This document shows positions 1 to 13,469 of a DNA stretch of 64,000 nucleotides, piece after piece. Each line of letters opens with the position of its first letter. Position 1 is the stretch's first letter. A program made the position numbers and the translations under genes. The notes beneath the pieces are model-generated. The model was not told the DNA's origin. It saw only the letters and a program-made list of their open reading frames with translations, and made no database searches. Origin of the DNA: Rhynochetos jubatus (Eukaryota; Chordata; Aves; Eurypygiformes; Rhynochetidae); the NCBI GenBank assembly GCA_027574665.1, contig CM050648.1, forward strand, positions 43,123,700 to 43,187,699, written 5' to 3'.

Positions 1-410
1 GGGCAAAGGGAAAAGACCCAAAGCCCCAAACAGACAATATATTGTAGAAGCTGTTCTGTTCATAGCACTGCTTTTCTAAGTGTAGAGGCTGTGGTTCACG
101 TGCTGCTAGTGGCAGACCGCAAGTCCAAGAGGAAGTTTTTCCTTCTGGGTCTGCCTGAGACTTTGAGCTGCCTGAACTCCTCCCAACACGGGCAGCACCA
201 AAGATGCAGGAGTAGCCGTTTGTTGGCGTACTGTGTGTGACTTAGTTCAAGTCCTCCCTGAGCTTGAACTGACCAGGGGACATGGGGTAAAAGGTCTCAG
301 TCTTCACAAACCAACCAACCAAACCCCTCCAAAAGCAAATACCATCTTAAAAAAAAAATCCTGCAAGCACAGATTTTTTTTTTTTTTTTTTCCTTTGGTG
401 TTGTCTAAAG
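1..410. other. Intergenic, no gene seen
   Basis: Mixed-composition DNA holds an A-run (349-357) and the poly-T tract before the CR1 tail. The frames here are broken by low-complexity text and show no domain. Confidence 0.7.
374..391. repeat. Poly-T run of 18
   Basis: An uninterrupted T run lies just upstream of the CR1 tail at 411. CR1 does not use a poly-A tail, so the run is not part of that element. It is a plain homopolymer tract. Confidence 0.9.
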
Positions 411-610
411 ATGAAGAAAGTGGTGAGGCACTGGAACAGGTTGCCCAGAGAAGCTGTGGATGCTCCATCCCTGGCAGTGTCCAAGGCCAGGCTGGATGAG
501 GCTTTGAGCAACCTGGTCTAGTGGAGGGTGTCCCTGCCCATGTCAGGGGAGTTGGAACTGGATGATCTTTAGGGTCCCTTCCAACCCCAACCATTCTGTG
601 ATTCTGTGAA
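411..610 (+). repeat. CR1 LINE, 3' tail fragment
   Basis: This is the 3' untranslated end of a chicken-repeat-1 non-LTR retrotransposon. It has the typical order: GGCACTGGAACAGGTTGCCC, then GCTGTGGATG, then AACCTGGTCTAGTGGAGGGT, then GGGTCCCTTCCAACCCC, and the ATTCTGTG repeat at the end. It is heavily 5'-truncated, as most CR1 copies are, and has no coding part. An 18-T run (374-391) lies just before it. Confidence 0.92.
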
Positions 611-1338
611 ACTGATGATTTTAGCTGGGAGCTTTGCCTCTAGTACAACTCCAGTGGACATAAACGATTGCTTGTATCAGCAAAAGTCCCTCAGACTGGT
701 GAGGGATGTTGGTGAACGGAGGGGCGAGAGCGGGACATAGGAAAAGGACTTCATGTGCTGTGTGCTTTTCTAAAGCACTTTATTTTACAGTAATCACCTA
801 TGGGTTCTACAGAGGGATAATAATGAGCTGGGAATTAAATGCAAACAGGAAAAAAAGTAGCCAGTGGAGTCCATATACAGTGAGTATGTATATGACAGTT
901 GGATGTAATGGACTTGAAATTGCTGCTGCCTGTAGGTAAGGAAATCCCCTTTGTCTGGCTTTTGCTAGGAGGAATGAACTATCATAAAGAGAATGAGTGT
1001 GTAAATTCACAGTATCCTACAGGAAGGAAGAAATACCTCATCTGGCACATCCCCCTCTTGCTTCTCAGTGCTCGGACCACGCACTGTCAGCAGGAGTTCT
1101 ACGCTGTGACTGTCCTGCTGTGGCAAGGGTCTGTGCTGAGCTCCTGGGCAAGGGAATGGGCTTCCTGGCCTGGACCCCAGTAGAGAGAATATTGAAACTG
1201 CAAGAACTACCCTTGTTCGCAGTGTTGTCTCCATGGCACTACCTTGCAGAGAGCCCTGCCAGTCCCCTGCCATGGGAGTGAAGGCTGAGGCCTGGATAGT
1301 GTGGAGACACCGCAAGGTCAAAACATATGGTTTTCAAA
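611..1338. other. Intergenic, no gene seen
   Basis: There are several overlapping frames of 70-100 codons on both strands, but none has a recognisable domain, splice-site pair or amino-acid bias. It lies between two CR1 tails. Confidence 0.65.
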
Positions 1339-1437
1339 CAGAATGGTTTGGGTTGGAAGGGACCTTAAAGACCATCTAGTTCCAATCCCCTGCTGTGGGC
1401 AGGGACACCCTCCACTAGACCAGGCTGCACAAAGCCT
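1339..1437 (-). repeat. CR1 LINE, short 3' tail fragment (antisense)
   Basis: Read on the minus strand this gives the CR1 tail: CTGGTCTAGTGGAGGGTGTC, GGTCTTTAAGGTCCCTTCCA and AACCCAAACCATTCTG. Only about 100 bases survive, and the terminal octamer is barely present. It has no coding part. Confidence 0.88.
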
Positions 1438-3398
1438 CACAAACCTATCGGGGAGGTGAGTAGGAAGGCCTCTAACCCAATGGACACGTTTTAGCTACCT
1501 GATTGAGGGTGTCTGGTGGAACTTGAGATGCCCTGGAGTTTCTCAGTCATACTAGCCAGCCTGTGCTGATGGACAGGATTCCCCGAGGCACCCCAGGTGG
1601 CACCAGGTGTCTGGGTCGAGATCAGCGCATGGGAGATGCTTGCTAAGCAACAGTAAAGGAAGCCAAAGTACCCGTAAGCCACATGCAGAGGAACAGCAAA
1701 CACTTCTGCTGCAGGGAGTGTGATCTGCCTCTGGGGTCATGCTATGTCTAAACATGTGAGTAAAACAAGTGAACTGGAGTGTGATCCCTAATCAGGGCAG
1801 GGGCCAGGGAGTGGTGGTGGCGGCATAACCTCTCCTGTGTTCTGGTGGCTTTACATACTCTGTCCTTTCAAAAAAATCTCTGATTCTGCTCTGCAGCATA
1901 GTTGCAGGAAAATACGTAACAGAAGGGAGAAGGATTTAATCCAATTAAATAATCCGTCGAAGTAGTGGAAGGTTTCCTGGTGAGTTATGTGAACTTTGGA
2001 CTAAGCTGCTTGAGCCAAGCATGCTGGTCTGGAGGTGGGATGACCAGAAGTGGGTGGTATCAGTGTATAAGCAAATGTGCTGGTTTCAGGTTATTCTATA
2101 CTTGGAAGAAACCTACAGGTTTGTTGTTTTTTTTTTTTTCTCCTGTTACAGACTTTTAGCTGCTTCTTTCCTCTATGCAAACAGTTTTGTGAACTTTGAA
2201 AACGGTCCTCTGTGCATTAAATGTATTTGCTGTTGAAATGTTAAATCAAACAGCAGCTTGAATATTTTTAAAGGTCACAGTCACTGAGCAAAGCACACAT
2301 TGCATATGCCTTTTTGAACTACTTTTCTTTTTAAGCATGGAATCCTGCAGTATATAGACAGTGCTGCAACTAAAATGTGTAGAGTGAAATTAATTTTGTC
2401 CTACGGGAATTAACAAGCATGATGTTTGCATCCATTTACCTTTTGTAGGTGATTAAGATGAAAAATACCAGAAAATATTAATGGTACTTTTTTTTTTTTT
2501 AAAGAAATAAACCAGGGCTATTAGTAGTTCACCTTTCCAGTATTTTCACGCTTCAGGAGCGTGTCTGGGGCAAGTGCATCAGTAGCTTAAATGAAAGCTG
2601 AAGTATGGGAATGCAGCTCTGCCATCAGAGTGGAATGGTTCAGCAACTTCCGTGGCTGTGGGATTGCAGCTCTGCGAGGCTCTAAAGAAATGCTCTAACT
2701 GATACAACAATAAAGCATATTAAACATATTACGTTAGATAAGCTGGTGTGCTTTGCAAACATCCATTATTAGCTCATATTGGAATCATTCTGGTTTTAGT
2801 TATATCTGGTCATCTGCCTACAGCTAATGTGTTTCTTCTGGCTGTCAACCATATGTAGATTTAAGTGTTTACAATATTTACAATAGTCCTAAGTGCACAT
2901 CTATTTATAGAACAGAAATCCAGTAGAACTGCATGGAATTTGACACTGCTGCTTTTGGATATACTGTATTCTTACTGTATGTTCAAGAGAGAGAATTGTA
3001 CATTCAAATGGGAAAACTGATTCAGTAATAATATCAGAGGTGCAGTTGTCCTAGGTATCGTTAATCCAAGTGACAGATACAAATCCTGACAGAGGATCAG
3101 AGAATTTAAAAGCTTTTGCTCAGGGTCAGGTCTTAGGCATGTAGTTGGGCATTTAACCTTTCGGCACGGGGGCATTGATGGCTTCAGGGCTGGCATTGTT
3201 TCTCCCTACTGGAGTTCAATTTTCCTTAGAGTTTTGGTTCATAGATTTGTCATTGTCACATAAGAAATGGACAGTTTATTTGTTCTTCTATTTAATGACT
3301 GTTAACTCTTAGCTCATTAATTGCAAGACCAGTCAATCCATCCATCCTGTGCTCATCATATCACATACTTTTTTTGTTTTATTCTTCCTCCTTCCGAA
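1438..3398. other. Intergenic, mostly AT-rich
   Basis: T-runs lie at about 2127-2139 and 2488-2499. A GGTGGCACCAGGTG stretch (about 1597-1610) vaguely resembles a CTCF core. A TGTGCTGGTTTCAG near 2078 looks like an LTR start, but the match stops there. I see no gene. Confidence 0.65.
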
Positions 3399-4535
3399 GC
3401 AACAGGCATCATCTACCTGGATTTGTGCAAAGCATTTGACACTATCATGCGTGACATCCTTGTCTCTAAATTGGAGAGAACTTATTGGTGGATAAGGAAT
3501 TAGCTGGATGGTTGTACTCAAAGAGTTGTGGTCAAGGGTTTGACATCCAAGTGGAGCCCAGTGATGAGTGGTGTTTCTCAGGGGTTGGTGTTGGGACCGG
3601 TGCTGTTCAACATCTTTGTTGGTGACAGGGACAGTGGGATCGAGTGCACCCTCAGCAAGTTTGGTGATGACACCAAGCTGTGTGGTTCAGTCGACACACT
3701 GAAGGGAAGCGATGCTATCCAGAGGGACCTGGACAGGCTGGAGAGGTGGGCCTCTGACAACCTCATGGAGTTCAACAAGGCCAAGTGCAAGGTCCTGCAC
3801 CTGGGTCGGGGCAGTCTCAAGCACAAGTACAGGCTTGGTGGAGAGTGGATAGAAAGTAGCCCTGAGAAGGACTTGGGGGTACTGGTGGACAAAAAGCTGA
3901 GCATGAGCTGTCAGTGTGCGCTGGCAGCCCAGAAAGTCAACCCTATCCTGGGTTGTATCCAAAGAAGCATGGCCAGCAGGTCAAGGGAGGGGATTGTCCT
4001 CCTCTACTCTTCTCTTGTGAGACCCCACCTGGAAGACTGTGTCCAGCTCTGGGGCCCCCAACATCAGAAGGATATTGACTGGTTGGAGCGAGTCCAGAGG
4101 AGGCCACGAAGATGCTCAGAGGGCTGGAGCTCCTCTGCTATGGGGACAGGCTGAGAGAGTTGGGCTTGTTCAGCCTGGAGAAGGCTCCAGGGAGACCTTA
4201 TAGCACCTTCCAGTACCTGAAGGGGCCCTAAAGAAAGCTGGGGTGGGGGGGGGGGATGACACATTTTACCAGGGCCTGTAGCGATAGGACAAGGGGTAAT
4301 GGCTTTAAAATGATTTAGATTAGATGTAAGGAAGAAATTATTCTCTGTGAGTGTTGAGGCACTGGCACAGGTTGCCCAGAGAAGCTGTGGATGCCCCATC
4401 CCTGGCAGTGTTGAAGGCCAGGCTGGATGAGGCTTTGAGCAACCTGGTCTAGTGGAGGGTGTCCCTGCCCATGGCAGGGGGGTTGGAACTGGATGGTCTT
4501 TAAGGTCCCTTCCAACCCAAACCATTCTATGATTT
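3399..4535 (+). repeat. CR1 LINE with reverse-transcriptase remnant and 3' UTR
   Basis: This is the C-terminal half of CR1 ORF2 and its 3' tail. Visible RT motifs are [27 protein letters not shown], and the catalytic block FGDDTKL at 3660-3680, in which both aspartates remain. They are followed by [20 protein letters not shown] and [18 protein letters not shown] stop (TAG, 3501-3503) sits where CR1 proteins have the Trp of NWLDG, and the frame is lost after about 4150. A run of 11 G (4245-4255) lies in the 3' UTR. The copy ends in ATTCTATGATT. It lacks the endonuclease domain and ORF1, so it cannot move itself. Confidence 0.95.
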
Positions 4536-7500
4536 GCTAATATAAAACAGAGATGATGATACAATTATTTCCTTCAACGTAATTAATTTGAAGCTTAATT
4601 TAATGAAAAACACTTATTAGATTTTTCTGCTGTAGCTGATGAAAGTGAAAATCTAACCTTTCCTGCACTCAGGTGGGAAAGGATTCTTATAATCTCTATG
4701 AGTTTACATTGGCAAAAAAAAAAATTGCAGAATTTCATGTAGGTTAGGATTTGAAAAGCATTAATTAAATTTCTCACAACAATGAACTCAGCCTGCCACG
4801 GTATACAATCATTCACTGTCACAGAGGTATTCCAGTTGCTGCTGTGAGTTTAGCAGAACTTATCCAGCAGAGTTTAGTCCTGCAAGGTGCTGAGTGTCTT
4901 CCAGCTGTCCTTCACTTTCATTACAAGGGGTGCCGAGCACCTTATAGGCTTCCATTAAAGGGCTTGTGATTAAGGATTCAACTCCTTAACTCCCCCAAGT
5001 CATTTAATCATTTGCCTTCTATGCTTTGGTTATTTCTACTTGAAGCAGACACAATATGAAAGGGTAGATGTTTGACCATGCCTAAAAGAAGCAGTGTTCT
5101 TTGTACTGGCCCCTGAAAGTTACAAGTATATGCCCATAAGTATTATTCTGAAGTAATATTACTTTACTGTCTATGAATAAGTCATTAGCATCTTTATGCT
5201 CTGAATCAAAATCATTAAAAAAAAAAATACCCCACAACTGAAAACCAGACTACCAAAACCACAGCAGGGCTTTGTGATGCCATAAATGACTGAGTTATAA
5301 TTTATTAATTTGACAGAATATCTTCTAGGCAGTGCTCAGTTCTGTAATTAAAAGTTCTGCAGTGTAAGCATCTGATGACAGCAGAACATCAATCTGCATA
5401 TGGTTGTACACGTAGGGTGCTTCAGTAATTCAGAAAAAATGGTGTGTAAATCATCTGTGAGGATGCTGGTGGAGACAGTCAGGAGGAAACCCACCATTTG
5501 GTTCTGCAGCTGTGGGGTTGTTCATTCATCAGCATGTTTTCCTGCTCTGAAAATACAGAAATGAGGCATTCAAATCTGAGTACCTCCTTGACTCTTAAAA
5601 GAGTATTTTGCACAATCTGGTGCTATGGATGATGTATACGTGAATAAAGAATTATGTCATTTGCATGTTTTAGGCATGGTTATGAATGGCAGGGCTAGTT
5701 AACAGAAATTAACTGCATGTGGTTTTAAATAGACAGTTCAAACATTGCGAAAGCGTTCTCAAAATACTCATATGCTTCACATGTAAAACTTTTTTTCTGA
5801 AATTTAATTGAAATTTTAATGGTTTAAAATAATGTCACTGAAAGGAGAATACTGTACTGTCTACTTACAAGCAAAAATCATTTGTTGCCATGCTAAAATT
5901 CATTAACTTGATGGAGTGCTACATTCTGGGCAACATCGAATTATTGTAATTGGCACTTCTGTGATGTAAGCACCCAGGAACAACTGAGCCTCTGTTTTGC
6001 CTGTTTCTCTGCACTTTTATTGATTTCTCCTGTTGGATGAGACCCTCCAGCTCCTATGCATGTCCACTGTAGCTCAATCCCCCCAAAATGTGATTATGCA
6101 GTAATTTAAACTTATATAAAGTCAAAATGAGTGCCTAAACGGCTGCAATTCTATGTCAGAATTTGAGTAGAGCTTCAGAGTCTCTTGTTGCTAACACCTC
6201 TCATGTTTGATGGGGCAGCAGAATGAGTCATGAGAAATGCCTTTCCCCCCCTCCCCTGGGTTTTGCACAATTTGCACTGCTTGTGTCTGCTGACAGTGGG
6301 AGGGGGAAACCCAGAAAACCAGACCTTGTGGTGTGTGACTGTGGATTAGCAGCTTTCCTCTGGCTATCATGAAACTGTGGGTGCTGTGCAGCACGCGGTC
6401 TTGGGTAATGAATAGACATTTTAAACCCATTCACTGTAAAAACATATGGGGTGAGGTGTAACGCAGACGGCAAAGTATTTCAATTCCAGCTAGCCCTGGA
6501 TTAAGATTTGTGTGTGTGCGCTGTGGAGTGTGGCTGAGAGCACATGAATTTTGTCCTAGGCTGGGGGCAGCTCTCCTTTTACTCATTTACATACATCTGT
6601 CAAATGGGGAAGGCATCTCTTGCCCCTTCTTTTCAGAGTGGATTTTGCTGAGCAGAATCATCCTGAAAGGCTCAATAGTGCAAACAGCAGCTCCTGTGGC
6701 TGAAGCCAAAGCAGCTCTTTTAGGCAGGAAGCACAGGATGCTTTAGAAAACTGAGGGCTTCTGGTAGTGTTTTATTCATGATTATGAGTTAGTTTGGAGA
6801 GGAGGGCAGAGTAAATGGGGTGGTGCCGGTGGGGAAATGGGAAGTAATGTGATTGCAGACAATTGAGAGACCTTTATTGTAATTCCCCTTCCTTCTCAGG
6901 AGATGTGCTACAGCCTTGATTAGCCTTGATGATGTTTTGCCTCCTTGGCATCATGCCTTAAAGAGGGATGGAAGCTGTCACCTGGGTGGGCTGAGACACG
7001 GGGAGGGGGCTGGAGATGGACCCTAGTCCCTTGTGACCCATCACTGTTTGAGCAAGGTGTGCACTGTGCCCATCAGCACAGCAGGGTCTGGGTGTGCCGT
7101 GCCCACTCACGTGTGACGTGTTTCTGTGCCTCGTCAGCTGTCGAGGTGTGGGCGTGGGTTGGGGACCTCAGCCTGGTCACTGCCTCCTACCCAGAGACCC
7201 CAGGGTGAGGCAGAGAGTAGCAGGACTCAGCCCTCCATGGGAGAGCTTGCTGTCCCCCTCCATAACAACCCCTCCCCAAAGTCACAGGTCCGACATGGAG
7301 AAGTCATGCACACAAACCCCACAGGTGCACAGAGCATACCCCTCCAAATTCCTCTCGTGGAGGAGGATAAATAGATATATAGGGGGATAAATAGAGAAAA
7401 AAGGGTTTTGTTGATCTTTAAACATCCCTGTGTTCTTGGAGCTGTGCGTGTTGTCAGACTTATCAAAGTCTTTAGCAGAGGAATGGGTAGGCAGTAAGAT

Positions 7501-10500
7501 TAGGGCATTCACAAATTTCCCAGCAGCTTCTGTCAAAATAAATATCATTTTGTTAACAGAACAAGCAGTAATGCCTGTGTATTGCATAGAAACATGACTA
7601 CATTTTCCCTGCGTGTTGCAACAACTTTGGGATAAGAGAAGACCATAATCATTTAACCACATATATGCTAGTTATAATAAATAGGTTATGTTTTTAAAAA
7701 AGCTTAAGTGGTTTATGGATCTAGATTTACTTCTGTAATAGCTTAAGTATTAGAAACGTGAGTTTCTTTCAAAATCAGTGGTACTTAGGCTCTAAAGCTA
7801 CTTATATGCTTTTAAATTTATATTACAGTGACTTGAAAGACAAGTGATTTATAGATAAACTATGAATTCTGAATTAAACAGGATTTCAGGCTAACTTTAA
7901 GATTATTCTGAAGCGTGCCTAAATCTAATAAGCTAGATATTTAATTTATAATTACACCCATGATTATCTTAATATATTTACATACATATGCATTTTTAAT
8001 GCCCATTTTAGGTTATGTTTCCAGCGTCCTTAATTAAAAATGTTTGCTGTGTTCTAACTGTGTACAGTCAGAACTACTCCCCATGCACACCCATGAAGAC
8101 CATTTCACTAACTGCTTTTAATGTTGTGTGAAAATTCTTCACTTTTTAGAAATGAAATATGTTCTTATTCTTCACAGGAATGACCCTTCCCCTTCCTAGG
8201 AAAAAGATGAAGTCAGTAATCCAGAGGTTACTTGGGATATGGGTATTCCTGTTAAAGGCTACCTTTTAGATCAGGTATGTAAAACTCTTTCTCACAGCCC
8301 TGTTTAATGCTGTAATCATAAGGACCTTCTTGGGATCTTGTTCATTCTGGTATGGAGGGGCTGAGGAGGCCCTGTTCTGCAGCTGGATATTCCAATAGGG
8401 AACCACAAAGATCTTTCTTAATGACAAATGTTACTTAAATTGATGTATTTCTAGGAAAAGGTTTGGAATGGAAATTTTCAAGCAATGCACTGGAGAATCT
8501 CCAGTCAATGTCTGCAGCAATCCTGTTAACTCAGCATTGCCTGCAAACCCTACGTCACTTCCCACGTATTCAAACACGCAGTGCAGGAAATCTTTCCAGG
8601 GAATCAGAGGATCTTTCCAGGGAACGGGGAAAGAGTCAAAAGGCAATAGGAGCCTAATTTATGTGGCAGCTTTTTGCTAGCCAGCTGAGACTGCTGGTTT
8701 GCCAGCCTTGGACCCTATTATGTTATTTTTCTATTCAGGGAGATTACTTGGGGAACCATACGGAGCTTCTTTGCACAGAACCGAGAAGTTTTGTACTTGC
8801 TTTTACAACACTGATGCTGTAAAAATCACCTCATCAGTGAATACCCTCAAAGTCCAAGCAGGGTCTTTGGCCCCTGCTATTATAGTTATATTCAAATCAC
8901 CAACGTTTGGACGCTGCTGTTGCGTTTGTTTTATTACCGTTGAGCAAACCACAGCCAAGTGGCAGACAGTATCATTGTTAAACCAGGTCTATCTTGCTTC
9001 TGGAGCCCAATCTGGTGTAAAAGTGCATATTCTTTTCCACTTATAAAAAGTGATTCTAGAACATACTTTCTGGGACTGCAAGACTGTATGCGTGTGTCCA
9101 TTGAATCCCCCAAACCAGCGTATGAGGTGCTTCTTAGGCTGGAGGGAAACCTTTTTCCATTCTGCTTGATTTTGAGCAAGAAACTGCTTTTAGATGTGCA
9201 TCCTAGGGAAATGTGCCACCTGCAAAACTCCTGAATACTCTGCAAGGAGCCTCTCAGTCTCTTTTCCTGCAACTGTCTCACTGCAACAAGTATGCCAACA
9301 TAAATCTGCCACTTCCAAGCTGAGTGCTTCAGTGAAAAGGCTTTTGAGAGGATAATTTTCATCCTGGAAATGTTGCATGGCTATATGGAAGGAGATGCTG
9401 TAATTTAGAAAAAACAAGGTGCTCTTTCACGCAAAATGTCTGTCTAATAACTTTAAGACTGAAAGGAGAATAATGAATATTACAACAATATCACATGTGA
9501 ATATTCCAGTAATAATTCTGTATGTTCTGGATTATTACCAACTTTCATGAAATATTACAAAGATAATATTTTTAAGGACAAAGAAGTGTAATTTAAAATG
9601 AAATTTTAAACAACACGGTAGGGTTCTAAGTTAAAGGAAGCAAAACTCAATGGATTTCCAGGTCTTTAATTTGAAACAGAACAGAAGAAATTTCTCAATC
9701 TTTTCCACACCAACTGAAACACCCAGGGTTCAGCCAGTCCGATGACCACAGGGAGTTACACTTGTGATCATCTCTTACGTATGTATGAGTGTCTTGTGAG
9801 GAAATTGGACATTAATATTTCAGTAGGATTTTATCCTGTTTTTTGTTAGGATTCTGAGAGGAATTAGAAATACAATTAATTTTGCTGTTCTGCTGCTGGG
9901 TTAGTTAATCAGAATGAAATTATCGGAGAGCTACCGAGCTCTGAAGCCAGCCAGCTGTTCTCATTAGGGCTTGTTTCTCCCTTTTTTAATGGACAGCTCT
10001 TCTTGACGTCTGGCTGACATTTTTAGCTGCCTATCTAGAAAGCTGGCTTGCAAACATTTTCCTTTGACACCTTGTCAGCCAGTGTTAGGAAGGTTTCTCA
10101 AAAAATTGCTAGCACAGAGTTTAAAATGGGTTTAAACTGCTGGATAGATGTTCAAGTGTGAGAGGAGTTAGTGAGGGATGGCTTTAAAGGTGATTGGCAA
10201 TTGGGAACACCAGAGTGATCGAGTCCTGCTTTACCCTGCAACAGTTGAGATCTATTTGGTGTATTAACAGGTAATTAACAGGTATAATGATATAAATGAA
10301 GATAGGTGCAAGAGAAGAGATCTTGTCATAACTTGTTTGTGCTTTTACTACCACGGAAGTCAAGAACTAGAAACTCTGCCAGTTACGGATACAGACAAGT
10401 TTCCTTACAGAGGTGCTTGCTGCAGATTATAAACTGTAGTGTAACTAACAGTTAGGTCATAATTTTCAGAATGCAGATACATTTATGGGAGGAAAATACA

Positions 10501-13469
10501 ATAAATCAAACATACAGATTCTGAACAATGTTCAGAATGATTAGAGGAGGGTCTGAGGGAAATGTAAACTGGAGTTTGAGATTACAGTATCACAGTATTT
10601 CAGTCCCTGAACAAAATCAGGAAAAAGGAAGGGGAAACACATATGTCTAAAACTATGATTAAATAACCTGCTCAAGTAGGAAGAGATTGTGTGATCTCAG
10701 CAAGTATCTTGCCAACAACGGTGAGACCAACCCACTGAAATCAAGGCATGTTGATGGGGCCTTATTGGAATTCAAAAAGGAGAGCAAAGGAGAAAAATTG
10801 AAGAGCATGAGGCCAGACATGAACAGAAATAACCGGATGTGTGTTTTGTAGTGACTGGACTGCCAAAAGCCTGCTGGAAAATGGTACAAACATGGAGTAA
10901 GTGCCATCACTTATGTGAGATGATTTCTTCACATCAGCTTTTTTCTACCAGAGAGATTGATGACACCTATTCAAACCTGATTTTCAGTAAAGGTGAAGAA
11001 TGGACCAGACTGTAACATGATGAACCTAAACCAAGCACTTTAAAAGCGAAATATGCAGCTGTGTGTCTTTTAAATGGTGCTAGGTTACACTCAGAAGCTT
11101 GAGGACAGTCTATTCAAGGGGAGATGTTTTGAAAAGTAAAACAATACAAAAAGACGAAAACTATATTTTTTCACCCTTTTTTAAATACAACAGAAGAATT
11201 GGTGAACAAATTGAGTCCCTAGGAAATGCTGAGTTAAGGAATTAAAATACTGTGTCTGTGACCAGAGATTCTGGCCTGATGCAGCCAAACTCCTCCTATG
11301 ACTGCACGTGAACTGGTGGAGTGCTGGATTTAAATGTGAATGACATATTAGATGTCTAAAAGGATAACCCCACGGCATTCAACATTACAGAGACAATAGG
11401 ACTTTTAATGCAAGAGAGAGAATGAGGGATACTTGGTAGCTGTCTGTACTTGTTTCAGACAGGAGATCCCATAAAGAAGGTGATGCCATATGAAGGTTTC
11501 ACTCCACTGAACCTCCTTTTTACCTAAAAAACTAATTTTGTTTGAAATTTATCTGAAAAGTGGGTTTATGACTTCTCCTTGCATGAACTAGATTATACTG
11601 GAAGCTGTTGCGTGGAAGTCTTGGTGTTTATGTATTAAGGGTGCTTAGTGCAGATGCCCTTGTGTTTATCTTGCACGAGGAGTGGGCAGTTTCTTGGGTA
11701 CTTTTGCTGAATTCTTTTCATGCAAATCCTAGAACTGTTGATAGTATTTTGCACCTGGAAGAAATTCCATTAAATACTTTGGTAAATCTGCAGGTTTGTA
11801 ATTTTTGTATTACTGCTGAGTTTACAGGTTCTTTAATAATTCAGAAAAGCTGGAAAGGACCAAAAAAAACCCCCAAAAACCACCACCCCAAAAAACCTCT
11901 CTGCTAATTTAGTATCTGTGAGTAAATGGCTTCTGAATTCAGTGTCATGAGGGAGCAAATGCTAGCAGGCGCAAGAGAAATGGCACAGTGAACTTGTATC
12001 TTGCTGTGATCAGTGATTTCCTCTTGTAGCTGATGAACCCTTTTTTTCCCTCCATCTGTGAAAAGACTAAATCAGAAGAGGGTGACTGGGAATCCAGAAG
12101 CTGTTTGCAAAGCTTCTTTCCACCTTTTTCTTTCTCTAGATCATGAATTCTGCATCCTAAATAGCTTTCTAAAGGTGCTGTCAGCTGGTTGGCCTCTGAA
12201 TCATGCAGGTATCAGTGGGAGAATATGAGTCCATTACAAACTTTAAGGCTGTGGGAAAAGGATGCTACTTTTAAAATAGTTGCTGTTGCAGAGCAGTAAG
12301 GCTATAGTGAAATAGAATTTTAAATTTCTTGGGTATTTTATAGATTCATAAAACTTCATGAAAGCTATGTCTAAAATATAACTGTTCATAATACATTTTT
12401 TGTCACACCTGAATACTTAAAGATGATGAATTCAATACAAAAGTATTTATGTTAAAATACTGTACTACATGCTTTGTGAATTTATAGTGCTTTAAAATAC
12501 ATAAAAAATATTGCTATCTTAAATGGGATTGTTCTATAAAGCCTTATTGCTTTTGACTGTGATTTTCTTTGGCCAGTGCTTCCTTCTGAGCAGTCATCTC
12601 AAACAGAAAATCCACATGCAACATTTCAGGTTATTTTTCCATTGAGTTTGCTATAAACTGGAACCTTCTGCAAAACCCTCAGTAAGAGTGGTGCAGCCTT
12701 ATTGTTTTAAGTCTTCCCTCTAATGTGTCATCTAAACATTCGCATACTATAATGCTCTCTGGTTTAATGGCACACTTAAAACGAAGGCACAAAGGTAATG
12801 TTATTGCAACTTGTAGGGACTAACGTAATGCTGGGGGCAAAGTGGATTCATCCTGTGGGGAGGAAGAAATGCAGAGATGTTTTTCACAGCTTCTTCACAA
12901 AGAAACAGCCTGCAATCCTGATGGTAGGCAGGCATTCGCCTTGCTCACACTTCCAAGCCTGTTTACAGCTAACGTGCTGCCCCTGAGTAACTCCCTTGTG
13001 GTTTTCCCTCTATACTATGCTGCCATTAGTGGGTTTTTTCATACTTTCTTTGGCTTTTCCAGCTTGAGAAGGAGCCAGCCTGACAGTCAGACTTTGACGG
13101 CTCTGAAGAGGACAGTGTGGAAAACTTGATTGCTCTCTCTCTGTCTTCCTCCCCTAGACTTCCACAGATTTTTTCCATTTTAGGTGCAGTAACACATTTT
13201 GCTTAATTTCATATGCAGTGCTTCATTTTGCAGGTCTTGTGCTACATGCTGATTTTCTTAGGTCCACTTCTGTGGTACTGAGCTCTCCACCAAAGTCTAC
13301 ATATGGAGTCACAATATTTTTCTCACAGTATATGAAAATGTTCTGGTATGTCCAGAACTTGGTGAATCATTCAGTATTGTGCTTGAACTATTTTTCTGCA
13401 CTGCTAATCCCTTTCACCAAGGGGTTGTGTCCAACAAGTATGTCATGGCCAAGGAAAGCTCAAGAGTGT
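4536..13469. other. 9-kb stretch of unannotated AT-rich intergenic DNA
   Basis: I could recognise no CR1, LTR or gene. It has a GC-richer patch at about 6940-7260. Around 7690-8040 and 9430-9620 it is very AT-rich. The longest frame (142 codons, minus strand, 8934-9362) has no domain and no codon bias. The long repeat-poor stretch could hold old, eroded elements or conserved noncoding DNA that only alignment would show. Confidence 0.6.

Noticed and set aside
2078-2110. TGTGCTGGTTTCAG resembling an LTR start
   Set aside because: The match ends after about 14 bases; no LTR blocks or TG...CA partner follow.
8934-9362. 142-codon minus-strand frame
   Set aside because: Overlaps + strand frames of similar length, has no motif and shows no codon bias.
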